The translations under genes were made by a program, and so were the position numbers. Under the pieces are notes generated by a model that did no database searches, had not been told where the DNA came from, and worked only from the letters and a program-made list of their open reading frames with translations. From assembly GCF_014280875.1 (NCBI RefSeq), contig NZ_JACLAL010000015.1, forward strand, positions 1 to 64,000: a stretch of DNA of 64,000 nucleotides, given 5' to 3'. This document shows, piece after piece, positions 34,687 through 43,444 of the stretch. This DNA is from Paenirhizobium daejeonense (lineage in GTDB: Bacteria > Pseudomonadota > Alphaproteobacteria > Rhizobiales > Rhizobiaceae). Within the stretch, counting starts at the first letter, position 1. Each line of letters opens with the position of its first letter.

Positions 34687-36258
34687 TCAGCCGTGGTGCC
34701 GGGTCATGTGCGCCATCAGCGTTTCGGCGGTGGCCTCCGATCCGGCGATCTCGAATACGGAACGGCCCTCGCGGAAGACCACGATCCTGTCGGCAAGCGA
34801 AAGGACCTCCGGCAGGTCGGAAGAAATGACGAGAACGGCGACACCGCGGGCGGCGATGTCCCTGATGAGCGAATGGACATCCTCCTTGGCGCCGATATCG
34901 ATGCCGCGCGTGGGCTCGTCGACGATCAGGATCTTCGGTTCGCGGGCAATCCAGCGCGACAGGATCACCTTCTGCTGGTTGCCGCCGGAAAGGGTGGTAA
35001 TGGGCGCATCGACCGAGCTCAGGCGGATGCCGAGACGTTCCACGAAGGCCTGCAGGGCCGTGCGCTCGCTCGCGCGGTCGTTGAGGAACAGACCCTTGGG
35101 GCGGACAGCGCCGGCAAGCGCGAAGTTTTCGGCAACCGAGCGTTCCGGCAGGATCGCCAGACCCTTGCGGTCCTCGGGGACGAGACCGATGCCCTCGGCA
35201 ATCGCCTCGGAAACCGAGGACGGCGCGATGCTTCGTCCCTGCAGCCGGATCTCGCCCGAACCGATGGGATCGATCCCGAAGATCATGTTGGCGGTTTCCG
35301 TCCGCCCGGAGCCGACGATGCCGGCAAGGCCGACGATCTCGCCGGCGCGGACATGGAAGCTGACATCGCGCACGCGGGCAGGCGAGCGGCGCGAATAGGG
35401 AGCGGCGAGATGGCTGACATCGAGCACCACTTGGCCCGGCTCGGCACCTTGCGTCTTCCGGCCGATCTCGACATCGCGCCCCGCCATGGCCCGGATCAGC
35501 CCCGCATTGGAGACGGAGGAGACCTCGCCCTCGGCGACCATTCGGCCATCACGCAGGACGGTATAGGTGTGGCAGAAATTGCGGATCTCGTCGAGCCGGT
35601 GGCTGACATAGAGGATGGCGACGCCCTCGCGTGCAAGGCGCGCCACGATATCGCCGAGATGGCCGACCTCTTCCGGCGACAGCGACGCGGTCGGCTCGTC
35701 CATGATGACCAGCCGGGAGCGGCGCGTCAGCGCGCGGGCGATCTCCACCATCTGCTGCTGGGCGATCGAGAGGCTCGAGACGGGACGGTTGACGTCGAGG
35801 GAGGTCATGCCGAGCTGGGCCAGCGCTGCGCGCGCGTCCCTGCGCATGCCCTTCCAGTCGACGGTGCCGAAGGGACCGACCGGCTGATGGCCGGCGAAAA
35901 TGGCTTCCGCGACGGAAAGCTCGGGAAACAGGGAAAGTTCCTGACGGATGACGCTGATGCCCGCCCGGTTGGCGTTGAGCGGCGCGTCGAAATGAACTGC
36001 CTGTCCGTCGATGGCGATCTCGCCCTCGTCGGCCTGGTGGACACCGGACAGGAGATTGATGACGGTCGACTTGCCCGCGCCGTTTTCACCGAGCAGGGCG
36101 CGGATCTCGCCCGGAGCCAGCGACAGCGAGATACCGTCGAGAACCGTGACCCCGAAGAACCGCTTCACCAGTTGCGTTGCCGTCACAAAAGGTTCGGGGC
36201 GCCGAGGGCGCCCCGTTTCCGCAACGTCCGCAGGATCGGGACGTACAGCCGTGCTCAT
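34687..36258 (-). CDS. Ribose-type sugar ABC transporter ATPase (two ATPase domains)
   Basis: The 523-residue protein carries two ABC domains. The first has Walker A GENGAGKSTVINLLSG near residue 55, signature LSIAQQQMVEIARAL and Walker B VIMDEPTASLSPEE. The second has the degenerate Walker A GIVGSGRTETANMIFG typical of RbsA-type proteins, signature LSGGNQQKVILSRW and LIVDEPTRGIDIGAKEDVH. Its ATG overlaps the stop of the binding-protein gene (TGATG). It powers uptake of a monosaccharide, perhaps apiose. Confidence 0.9.
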   Translation of the reverse strand: MSTAVRPDPADVAETGRPRRPEPFVTATQLVKRFFGVTVLDGISLSLAPGEIRALLGENGAGKSTVINLLSGVHQADEGEIAIDGQAVHFDAPLNANRAGISVIRQELSLFPELSVAEAIFAGHQPVGPFGTVDWKGMRRDARAALAQLGMTSLDVNRPVSSLSIAQQQMVEIARALTRRSRLVIMDEPTASLSPEEVGHLGDIVARLAREGVAILYVSHRLDEIRNFCHTYTVLRDGRMVAEGEVSSVSNAGLIRAMAGRDVEIGRKTQGAEPGQVVLDVSHLAAPYSRRSPARVRDVSFHVRAGEIVGLAGIVGSGRTETANMIFGIDPIGSGEIRLQGRSIAPSSVSEAIAEGIGLVPEDRKGLAILPERSVAENFALAGAVRPKGLFLNDRASERTALQAFVERLGIRLSSVDAPITTLSGGNQQKVILSRWIAREPKILIVDEPTRGIDIGAKEDVHSLIRDIAARGVAVLVISSDLPEVLSLADRIVVFREGRSVFEIAGSEATAETLMAHMTRHHG

Positions 36259-37229
36259 CAGTTGACGAGCCCCACGCGCTCGGCCTGCTGGAGGTTTTCC
36301 GGGGTAATGGCTATCGGGGCAACGAGCACGTCGCTCGAAGCGGGCTTCTTGCCTTCGCGGATGAACTCCACCAGCGTGCGCACGGCGATGCGGCCCTGCT
36401 GGCCCGGGAACTGGTCGACCGTACCGGCCAGATCGCCATCCTTGACGCCCTTCAGCGCATCTTCCGAACCGTCATAGCCGTAGATCTTGATCTTGCCCTT
36501 CAGGCCACGGGCATCGACGGCCTGTGCGGCGCCGAGAGCCATGTCGTCATTGGCGGCGATGATGACGTCCGGAACCTCGGAAAGGCCGGTCAGGATGTTT
36601 TCGGCAACGGCGAGACCCTTGTCACGCGAGAAGTTGGCGGCCTGTTCGGATACGAACTTGTACTTGTCGCCGGCTGCGTCGAGCACCTTGTGCGCGCCGC
36701 CATTGCGGTCGTTGGCGGTCTTGTCGCCAGGAATGCCCTGCAGGTTGACGATCTTTGCGCCGTTCGGGAAATCCTTGACGACAGCTTCGCCCTGCGCTTC
36801 CGCGCCCTTGAAGTTGTCGGCGGAGACATTGGCCAGAACTTCCGGCACGCCGTTGACCGGGCGGTCGACCGTGACGACGGTGATGCCGGCGGCAATGGCT
36901 TCCTTGACCACCGGCGCGAGAGCGTCGGCATCGGCCGGAGCGAGAATGATGCCGTCGACGCCCTGCACGATGGCAGCCTCGATATCGGCGATCTGCTTGG
37001 GAGCGGAGAGCTGGCCGTCGGCCTTCAGCACGGTGACGCCGCCGAGCTGCTTGGCTTCATCTTCCAGCTGATCCGTCAGGAACACGAAGTGGGTGAAGGC
37101 GAAGGTGAGCGGCGAAACGAACACCTTGACCTCTGCATCCTTGCCCTTCGGCTCGGCATGAAGAGGCGCCACGCCGGAGGCGAGCAGCACGAGGCTGGAG
37201 GCGACGGAAAGAATGGTCTTGCGGATCAT
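36258..37229 (-). CDS. Ribose-type sugar ABC transporter periplasmic binding protein
   Basis: The 323-residue protein has a signal peptide ending near PLHA and the peripla_BP_4 pattern: VSPLTFAFTHFVFLTDQLEDEAKQLGGVTVLKADGQLSAPKQIADIEAAIVQGVDGIILAPADADALAPVVKEAIAAGITVVTVDRPVNG, then IIAANDDMALGAAQAVDARGLKGKIKIYGYDGSEDAL. It is the first gene of an eight-gene leftward operon ending in lrgB. Ligand is a sugar; apiose or a related branched sugar is inferred from the lactonase. Confidence 0.88.
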   Translation of the reverse strand: MIRKTILSVASSLVLLASGVAPLHAEPKGKDAEVKVFVSPLTFAFTHFVFLTDQLEDEAKQLGGVTVLKADGQLSAPKQIADIEAAIVQGVDGIILAPADADALAPVVKEAIAAGITVVTVDRPVNGVPEVLANVSADNFKGAEAQGEAVVKDFPNGAKIVNLQGIPGDKTANDRNGGAHKVLDAAGDKYKFVSEQAANFSRDKGLAVAENILTGLSEVPDVIIAANDDMALGAAQAVDARGLKGKIKIYGYDGSEDALKGVKDGDLAGTVDQFPGQQGRIAVRTLVEFIREGKKPASSDVLVAPIAITPENLQQAERVGLVN

Positions 37230-37577
37230 GATATCGGGTTTCCCTTGATTTCGATGCCGGAAACCTAGCGCCGGGGCCTTCGTCGGCCAAAGGCGAAACC
37301 TCCAAATTTTGAGGGGATGCCGGAATTTAAATACGCCGTTCCCGACGATGCTTAGAATATTTTATCTATTCAATTTATAGACATAATTTATAATCACGGA
37401 AAATATGTGAATTATCAATTCGCATCAATATGTTACGAACTTAAAAGGACGACCCGTCCCGCCCCATTCATCCGCCGACCAGAGGCCGAAACGCCCTGAA
37501 ATCAAGCCATCGGCGACCCGGAAACCCTTCATTCCCAGCAGATCAGAAAGCGGGCGTTAAGCCCGGAAAGGAATCCC
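37230..37577. promoter_or_regulatory. Divergent AT-rich promoter region, sugar operon and SDR gene
   Basis: These 348 bases contain no gene. Positions 37345-37435 are strongly AT-rich against a GC-rich background and include TATCTATTCAATTTATAGAC, an imperfect palindrome that could be an operator. Promoters for the leftward importer operon and the rightward SDR/sulfurtransferase pair should lie here. No regulator gene is adjacent. Confidence 0.5.
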
Positions 37578-38393
37578 ATGTCGGACTATCTGTCGTCACT
37601 CTTTTCCCTTGAAGGAAAAACGGCGCTCATCGCGGGAGGTGCGGGCGCAATCGGCTCCGCCATATCGGAAGCCTTCGCGAAGGCAGGCGCCCGGGTGATC
37701 GTGCACGACCTCTCCGCCGAGCGGCTCGGCCTCATCGAAAAACGTTTCGAAACGGAGAAGCTCGCCTTCCACGGACTGCAGGCCGACCTCAGCTCCGAAG
37801 CCGCCTGCGCCGAACTGGTGCGCCGGGCGCTCGACGTCACCGGCCGGATCGACATCCTCGTCAATCTCCAGGGCGCCAACCGCCGCAAACCGATCACCGA
37901 CGTCTCGCAGGAGGATTTCGACGCCATCACCTCGGTCAATTTCCGCAGCGTCTATTTCCTCTCCAAGGCCGTCCAGCCGGTGATGAAGGCGCAGGGCGGC
38001 GGCAAGATCCTCCACTTCAGCTCGCTCTCCGCCAATATCTCCTTCGATACTATCTCCGTCTACGCGGCGACGAAGGCGGCGGTCACCTCGCTCACCAAGT
38101 CCATGGCGCATGAATGGGCCGGCGACAACATTCAGGTGAACGCCATCGAGCCGGGCTTTGTGCAGACCGAATTCACCCGTCCGCTCTGGGATGACGAGTA
38201 CCGCAGCCAGTGGTTTGCCGATTACATCCCGGCCGGCCATCTGGCGGTTCCGGAAGATCTCATCACCACCTCGCTCAGCCTCGTCGCACCGGCCTCGCGC
38301 TACATCACCGGCCGCAACGTGGTGGTCGATGGCGGCGTGCTCTCCGGCGACAGCTGGGTACAGAAGGAAGGCAAGGCCTCCGTCTATCCCTGA
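37578..38393 (+). CDS. Short-chain dehydrogenase/reductase
   Basis: This 271-residue SDR has the nucleotide motif ALIAGGAGAIGSAISEAFAKAGARVIVHD near residues 14-42 (TGxxxGIG replaced by GGAGAIG) and the active site Ser in ILHFSSLSANISF plus YAATKAAVTSLTKSMAHEWA with Tyr and Lys near 155-170. The NNAG motif reads LQGA, which is unusual. It ends with GRNVVVDGGVLSGDS. It resembles gluconate 5-dehydrogenase and other polyol/sugar-acid enzymes. It is divergent from the apiose-type operon and may oxidise a sugar acid of that pathway. Confidence 0.85.
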   Translation: MSDYLSSLFSLEGKTALIAGGAGAIGSAISEAFAKAGARVIVHDLSAERLGLIEKRFETEKLAFHGLQADLSSEAACAELVRRALDVTGRIDILVNLQGANRRKPITDVSQEDFDAITSVNFRSVYFLSKAVQPVMKAQGGGKILHFSSLSANISFDTISVYAATKAAVTSLTKSMAHEWAGDNIQVNAIEPGFVQTEFTRPLWDDEYRSQWFADYIPAGHLAVPEDLITTSLSLVAPASRYITGRNVVVDGGVLSGDSWVQKEGKASVYP

Positions 38394-38456
38394 GCACGAG
38401 TTTTTACGAACACCAATACCGAACATCGCAGCATCGCTCCGAGAAGGAGAAACATC

Positions 38457-39311
38457 TTGACCGACTGGCTTATCGAGACCGGGGAACTCGCCGCTCTCAT
38501 CGACAATCCCGAAACCGCCGGGACCGTCGTCCTCGACTGCTCCTGGTATCTGCCCGAGGCGGGCAAGCATGCGAAGGACGATTTCGTCCGGGGCCATATC
38601 CCGCATGCGCAGTTCATCGACCTTGCGGAAATATCCGATCCCGCATCCCCCTATGTGAACATGCTGCCGGAGGCCGAACTCTTCGCCTCGGTGGTCGGCA
38701 GGCTCGGGATCGGCAACGACACCGACGTGGTGATCTACGATACCGGCTATGTCTCCTGCCGCCTCTGGTGGATGTTCCGCACCTTCGGCCATGACCGCGT
38801 GCGCATCCTGAACGGCGGGTTCCGCAAGTGGAAGGCCGAGGACCGGCCGGTCGAAACCGGCGAGGCCGCGACGCCGGCCGCAAGAACCTTCCATGCCGAG
38901 ACCGTGGCAGGGCGTGTCGCCACCATCGACGACGTGCGCGGAGCCGTCGCACGGCAGGACACCACCATCGTGGATGCCAGAACCGCGGCGCGTTTCGACG
39001 GGCTGGAAGGCTCCGGCTATCCGGGCGTCGCCTCGGGCTACATGCCCGGCGCGATCAACACGCCCTGGGCCCTGTTCTTCGATGCGAGCCGCAACTTCGA
39101 ATTCGTCTCGACGGAACGCGCCAAGGCCATCTTCGCAGAAGCCGGGGCGGATCTCTCCGGCAATGTCATCACCACCTGCGGCTCCGGCGTCACCGCCTGC
39201 ATCCTCGGCTTCATGATCGAGCGGCTCGGCAAGGACGACTGGCGCATGTATGACGGCTCCTGGCACGAATGGGGCCAGCAGCCCAATACGCCCAAGCTGG
39301 TAAAGTCATGA
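38457..39311 (+). CDS. Thiosulfate/3-mercaptopyruvate sulfurtransferase (tandem rhodanese)
   Basis: This 284-residue protein has two rhodanese domains: an inactive N-terminal one (VVLDCSWYLPEAGKHAKDDFVRGHIPHAQFIDLAEISDP) and a C-terminal one with the active-site loop CGSGVTAC near residue 239. CG-S-G-V-T/S is the loop of mercaptopyruvate sulfurtransferases. It moves sulfane sulfur to thiols or cyanide. The start is TTG at 38457 behind GAGAAGGAGA. It lies 63 bases after the SDR gene, and its sulfur role would suit the rest of the island. Confidence 0.87.
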   Translation: MTDWLIETGELAALIDNPETAGTVVLDCSWYLPEAGKHAKDDFVRGHIPHAQFIDLAEISDPASPYVNMLPEAELFASVVGRLGIGNDTDVVIYDTGYVSCRLWWMFRTFGHDRVRILNGGFRKWKAEDRPVETGEAATPAARTFHAETVAGRVATIDDVRGAVARQDTTIVDARTAARFDGLEGSGYPGVASGYMPGAINTPWALFFDASRNFEFVSTERAKAIFAEAGADLSGNVITTCGSGVTACILGFMIERLGKDDWRMYDGSWHEWGQQPNTPKLVKS

Positions 39312-39432
39312 AAAGCGGCTTTGGTGAGTGGGTCGTTGAAAGGACGAATTTCAATCTTTGATGCTATGTTTATGCGGTAGCGGTCATGCACTGGAGGGAT
39401 TTCTGGCGCGCACATGCCAGCAAGCGATTGAG

Positions 39433-39446
39433 GGCTCTGTTGCAAG
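39433..39446 (+). repeat. IS6-family left terminal inverted repeat, outer copy
   Basis: GGCTCTGTTGCAAG at this place matches the end of IS6-family elements (GGCTCTGTTGCAAA in IS6100) except for its last base. No transposase follows directly, only another copy of the same end about 119 bases further on. Confidence 0.6.
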
Positions 39447-39551
39447 AACTCTGATTGGTCGCAAGTCGGGCTTTCTACGCCTCGGTCACGCAGCTTTTGC
39501 GTCAAGGTTCTGGGCGAGGATTGCTAAAACTTCCGTAACGGCGCCGAGCCC

Positions 39552-39565
39552 GGCTCTGTTGCAAA
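39552..39565 (+). repeat. IS6-family left terminal inverted repeat, inner copy
   Basis: GGCTCTGTTGCAAA is a canonical IS6-family end. The transposase reading frame starts 112 bases later at 39677, the normal spacing, so this end belongs to the truncated element below. Confidence 0.75.
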
Positions 39566-39676
39566 CATTTCGATTGGCTGTGAAGAGGCCTTCCGGGCCT
39601 GTCGCAACTTTTTGTGGTTAACGTGCTGTTGACCATGACGGTGGAAATTTCGCTTCCGATATAGCGGAGCGTAGCC

Positions 39677-39900
39677 ATGATTCTGAATGCCATTGCCGAG
39701 AAGTTGAAGCGCCAGTCGAAGGATGATTTCAAGGGGCGACATTTCGAGGCATGGCTGATCGTGCAGGCGGTGACCTGGTATCTGCGTTACCCGCTCAGCT
39801 ATAGAGATCTCGAAGAGATGTTCCGCGAGCGCGGCTTCGAGGTCGACCACAGCACCATCAATAGGTGGGTCCTCGCCTATCCGCCCGTCATCGAAAAGTG
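39677..39900 (+). pseudogene. IS6-family transposase, N-terminal 74 codons, cut by IS3
   Basis: The translation WLIVQAVTWYLRYPLSYRDLEEMFRERGFEVDHSTINRWVLAYPPVIEK is the N-terminal helix-turn-helix region of IS6/IS240-type transposases. The frame ends where the terminal repeat of the IS3 element begins: the TGA stop is the first three bases of that repeat (39899-39901). The rest of the gene is not found on the other side, which instead carries a truncated hydroxylase gene. So a deletion or recombination accompanied the insertion. Confidence 0.82.
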
Positions 39901-39947
39901 AACCGCGCCGGATTTACCGGAGACCCAACTCGTGAGAAGTAGGGTCT

Positions 39948-40277
39948 ATGACAAGCAGAACGACGAATAAGTTCTCTCCTGAAGTCCGCGCCCGCGCCGT
40001 TCGAATGGTTGCGGAGCATGAAGCCGAGCATCCCTCCCGTTGGGCAGCGGTTTGCGCGATCGCCGCCAAGATCGGTTGCTCTGCACACACACTCAACGAA
40101 TGGGTAAAGAAGGTCGATGTCGATAGCGGCAAGCGGGCTGGCCTGCCGAGCGATATGGCCGAGAAGATGAAGGCTCTGGAGCGGGAGAACCGAGAGCTTC
40201 GTCAGGCGAATGAGATGCTGCGCAAGGCATCCGCGTATTTTGCCCAAGCGGAGCTCGACCGCCCACTGAAGCGATGA
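39948..40277 (+). CDS. IS3-family transposase OrfA
   Basis: The protein of 109 residues has an N-terminal helix-turn-helix (SPEVRARAVRMVAEHEAEHPSRWAAVCAIAAKIGCSAHTLNEWVKK) and a C-terminal leucine-zipper-like helix (MAEKMKALERENRELRQANEMLRKASAYFAQAELDR), the standard OrfA form that binds the element's ends. Its stop overlaps the start of orfB (ATGA at 40274-40277), where a programmed -1 shift would normally make the OrfAB fusion. Confidence 0.92.
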   Translation: MTSRTTNKFSPEVRARAVRMVAEHEAEHPSRWAAVCAIAAKIGCSAHTLNEWVKKVDVDSGKRAGLPSDMAEKMKALERENRELRQANEMLRKASAYFAQAELDRPLKR

Positions 40278-41178
40278 TTTCCTTCATCGACGAACACCGC
40301 TCGGTGCTCGGGGTCGAGCCGATCTGCAGGCTGCTGCCGATTGCCCCGTCCACCTACTATGAGGTCATTGCCAAGCGCAGGGACGTGGGCCGCTTATCGG
40401 CCCGCGAGCGGAATGATATCGCCATGAAGGTCGAGATACGCCGGGTGTTCAACGAGAACTTCCAGGTCTATGGCGTGCGGAAAGTCTGGCGACAGTTGCA
40501 GCGAGAGGGTCACGACGCGCCCGCTGCACCGTCGCTCGGCTCATGAGAATGATGGGGCTTCAAGGTATCATTCGCGGCAAGCCCGTCAAAACCACCGTGT
40601 CGGACAAGGCCGCTCCATGCCCGCTCGACCGCGTGAACCGGCAGTTCCGTGCTCCCGCACCAAACATGCTTTGGCTCTCCGATTTCACCTATGTGGCCAC
40701 CTGGCAGGGCTTCGTCTACCTGGCCTTTGTCATTGATGCATTTGCCCGCCGCATCGTCGGATGGAGAGCAAGCAGGACGGCGCAAGCGGGCTTTGTCCTC
40801 GATGCCCTCGACCAGGCACTTCATGATCGGCGACCCGCTCATCGCGGTGGGTTGGTTCATCATTCCGACCGCGGTTCGCAATACGTGTCCATTCGCTATT
40901 CTGAACGGCTGGCGGAGGCAGGCATCGAGCCGTCTGTCGGAAGCGTTGGCGACAGCTACGACAACGCTCTCGCCGAAACGATCAACGGTCTTTATAAGGC
41001 CGAGGTCATCCATCGGCGAGGACCGTGGCGAAACTTCGAAGCCGTGGAGTTCGCTACGCTGGAATGGGTCGACTGGTTCAACAATCGCCGCGTTCTGGAG
41101 TCCATAGGGAACACTCCGCCAGCCGAGGCCGAAGAACGATATTACGCCATGTTGGACGAGCCGGCCATGGCCGCATAA
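40274..41178 (+). pseudogene. IS3-family transposase OrfB with a -1 frameshift
   Basis: Two frames together encode a normal OrfB: residues 1-80 from 40274 (ISFIDEHRSVLGVEPICRLLPIAPSTYYE ... VYGVRKVWRQLQREGHD) and the rest from about 40515 in the next frame (ARCTVARLMRMMGLQGIIRG ...). The core has the DDE residues in WLSDFTYVATWQGF, LVHHSDRGSQY and ALAETINGLYKAEVI. One base is missing at about 40511-40515 compared with the expected His-Asp-Val-Ala-Arg reading, so the first part stops at 40546. The transposase is probably non-functional unless the shift is bypassed. Confidence 0.85.
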
Positions 41179-41217
41179 CTTAAACCAAACGGTCTCCGGT
41201 AAATCCGGCGCGGTTCA

Positions 41218-41610
41218 GTTGCGGATGTTCTCAGAAAACTGGGGATCGACCTCGTTCAGAACGTACTGGCCGTCGAACAGTGACCACATCTCGCCGACGG
41301 TCTCGTCGCCGACGCGGGTGACGATCCCGCCGACATCTTCGAGAACGGTATCCGTCGCCCGGCGCTTGTCCCACCAGTCGGCCTGGGTGTGAGGCAGCTT
41401 GTTGTTGACCCCGTTCCACTCGCCATCTTCCTTGTAGGCCATGATATGGCGCGTCGCCGGATCGTGCTGCATGTCATAGATGCGGGCGCGGATATCCACG
41501 AGCGGTTTGAACATCGGATGTGCGGTCACATCTTTCACACGCTCACCGTTTACGTAAACCTCGCGCGTGCCGCGGATGGAATCCTTGTATTCTGAACCCG
41601 TTCTGATCAT
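41218..41610 (-). pseudogene. HpaB-type 4-hydroxyphenylacetate 3-monooxygenase, 3' end removed by IS3
   Basis: About 130 residues remain: MIRTGSEYKDSIRGTREVYVNGERVKDVTAHPMFKPLVDIRARIYDMQHD, then NKLPHTQADWWDKRRATDTVLEDVGGIVTRVGDETVGEMWSLFDGQYVLNEVDPQFSENIRN. This is the N-terminal part of the FADH2-dependent two-component aromatic hydroxylase family (normally about 480-520 residues). The stop TGA is formed by the terminal repeat of the IS3 element at 41217. The class II aldolase gene lies upstream in the same direction, which suggests a lost aromatic degradation operon. Confidence 0.82.
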
Positions 41611-41736
41611 TTCGGACCCTTCAAGTGTCTCGATCTGCTATTTCGATTGCTGCGCCGATTATTGGCGGCTTCGTTCTGGCTGAAAAATGGAAATTTCCGG
41701 GCTTATGCTTCGAACAATACGAAGCCGAACTCCGTA

Positions 41737-42468
41737 TCAGCTGGCATACGAGGGATCTTCCCTGTCCAGCGTCCGCTTCATTTCTTCGAAGTGAGCGATG
41801 GAGAATTCGGTAATACCTTCGCAATCCTGAGCGGTTTTCTCGGCGACATCGTCATCGAGCACATTGAGCGGCTGGCCCGTGGCATAAGCATTGACCAGGA
41901 TCTGGCAGGCGCGCTCAAGGGTGTAGATGTCGTCGAGCGCCTCGCCGATCGTGCCGGAAGTCACCATGACGCCGTGATTGCCCATCATCAGCCGCGATTT
42001 GTTGCCCAGCAGGCATGCTAGAGGAGCGCCCTCGGCCTCTGTGTCGGCCATGCCGCCATAGAGCGTATCAACGGCGATGCGATTGAGGTAACGCGCCGTG
42101 TTCTGGTCGATCGGCTTGACAGTCGGGTCCTTTAGCGTGGCGATCGTGGTCGAATAAATCGGATGAAGGTGGAGCGCGACGCGAATGTGCGGCGCAAGCT
42201 TATGGAGTTGCCCATGGATGGACCACGCCGTCGGATCGATGTCCGGTCGGCTCTTGGCGTGCTCGTCATCCGCATCGAGCAGGATGAGATCGCTCGCGCG
42301 AATGGTCGAGAAGTGTTTCCACTTCGGGTTCAGCAGGAACTTGCGGCCATCTGGAGAAACGGCGGCGCCGAAATGGTTCGCGACGGCTTCGTGCATGCCG
42401 AGCTTTGCAACGATACGGAAGCAGGCTGCCAGATCGATGCGGATGTGCGTCTCGTCGGGTGCCGTCAT
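41737..42468 (-). CDS. Class II aldolase/adducin-family protein
   Basis: This cytoplasmic protein of 243 residues has the class II aldolase fold. Zinc-binding His residues are in RVALHLHPIYSTTIATL near residue 100 and in MMGNHGVMVTSGTIGEALDDIYTLERACQILVNA near 170-200. The family includes fuculose-1-phosphate aldolases and decarboxylase-like enzymes of aromatic degradation. The start at 42468 was preferred over longer upstream readings because the homologous part begins near IDLAACFRIVAKLGMHEAVANHFGAAV. A truncated hydroxylase gene follows. Confidence 0.83.
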   Translation of the reverse strand: MTAPDETHIRIDLAACFRIVAKLGMHEAVANHFGAAVSPDGRKFLLNPKWKHFSTIRASDLILLDADDEHAKSRPDIDPTAWSIHGQLHKLAPHIRVALHLHPIYSTTIATLKDPTVKPIDQNTARYLNRIAVDTLYGGMADTEAEGAPLACLLGNKSRLMMGNHGVMVTSGTIGEALDDIYTLERACQILVNAYATGQPLNVLDDDVAEKTAQDCEGITEFSIAHFEEMKRTLDREDPSYAS

Positions 42469-42759
42469 GGTTCTCCTCTTGGTCGTTCTGAACAAACTTC
42501 GTCCCGGCTCCGGCAAAGGCCTGCCGATGCTCAACATTGAAGTTTGCGACTTGCTGTTGGGAGAATAAGAGGCCCCGCACCGGGGAATATAAAATATGAA
42601 ATTCCTGATAACTGGTTAGCCAAAACCTAGGCGGGGAAAACGTGGCGGATTGCCGTTTCAGGATTTCTCTTGGTGCTGGCTTGACGGGCGCTGATAGAGA
42701 CAACGCGGTGGCATCGCCTTAACCGCGTGCGAGAGGCGATAGTAGCTTTGGCCTGAATT

Positions 42760-43215
42760 TCACCCGTCATTCGACAAAGAGATTTCTCGACAGGTCGAGA
42801 TGGCGTGAGCGCGAAGCTGGCGATGATCTGCGGCGGTCAGGTATTTCCGGTGAAGAAGAACAAGATTGGTGATCTGGCCATGTGTTGAGACGAAACGCTG
42901 ACATTGTCGCGCTGACTTGAAGCGCATCATGCGTCGTTCCCGTCGTCGCACGGGAATGCGAATTTTCCGCCAGCTTGTTCAGGCCTTTATGCGAGCGATG
43001 CTCGACATCAGGCATCAGTTCGGCCTTTACGGTCGAATAGGACTGCAGCTTGTCGGTCACCCGAACGTGCTGAGCGGTCCCTTGGCCCCTGAGCAACTTG
43101 CGCATCAGCCGCAGAGCTGCTCCCTTGTTTCTTCGGCTTTGCACCAGCGCATCAAGGACGTAGCCGTTGGCATCGACGGCACGCCACAGCCAGTGTTTCT
43201 TTCCGTTGATCGCCA
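42760..43215 (-). pseudogene. IS6-family transposase C-terminal fragment, frameshifted
   Basis: On the minus strand from about 43215 the frame reads INGKKHWLWRAVDANGYVLDALVQSRRNKGAALRLMRKLL, then VTDKLQSYSTVKAELMPDVEHRSHKGLNKLAENSH, and in another frame RRRERRMMRFKSARQCQRFVSTHGQI. This is the catalytic and C-terminal part of an IS6 transposase. One or two bases are missing near 42960. The N-terminal part is absent and the fragment is opposite in orientation to the half transposase at 39677, so they are from different copies or an inversion separated them. Confidence 0.8.
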
Positions 43216-43444
43216 GTAGGGGTGGCGGTCGTCATGGTCGATGGCTCGCGCTTCGAAACAGGTCTTGTCGACCCGCTCGGAGATCCCGCGCGACCGATGT
43301 CTAAGGAAGGGATTGCGGAGAAGTTCCGCTTCGTTAACCTGACATCACTCAACCAGCAACTACTCAAGCTCGATCCAGAAACCAGGCTGGAGCAAACCTG
43401 CGATACGGAGGTTATGTTTGGCCCGATACCTCGCTCGGTGGTGA
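43216..43444 (+). pseudogene. MmgE/PrpD-family C-terminal remnant
   Basis: The frame reads VVMVDGSRFETGLVDPLGDPARPMSKEGIAEKFRFVNLTSLNQQLLKL, which matches the C-terminal end of MmgE/PrpD proteins (VxxDGRRxExxxxxPxGDPxxPMSxEExxxKFR). It is joined to the IS6 fragment on its left and runs into the 3' end of trbI on its right. It is not the same as the ends of the two intact PrpD proteins in this window, so it came from a third gene. Confidence 0.6.

Larger units (their letters stand above)
39899..41217 (+). mobile_element. IS3-family insertion sequence, 1319 bp with perfect ends
   Basis: The ends are perfect 27-bp inverted repeats, 39899-39925 and 41191-41217, beginning TGAACCGCGCCGGATTT. orfA and orfB lie inside in the usual overlapping order. 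No target duplication is visible: the left flank ends in AAAG and the right flank starts with GTTG. The left flank is an IS6 transposase and the right flank a hydroxylase gene, so the two flanks were not originally adjacent. The element is probably inactive because orfB is frameshifted. Confidence 0.92.

Noticed and set aside
34471..36477. 668-codon open frame on the plus strand opposite the sugar ATPase
   Set aside because: The minus strand has both Walker motifs and signatures of an RbsA-type protein; the plus-strand reading is a shadow.
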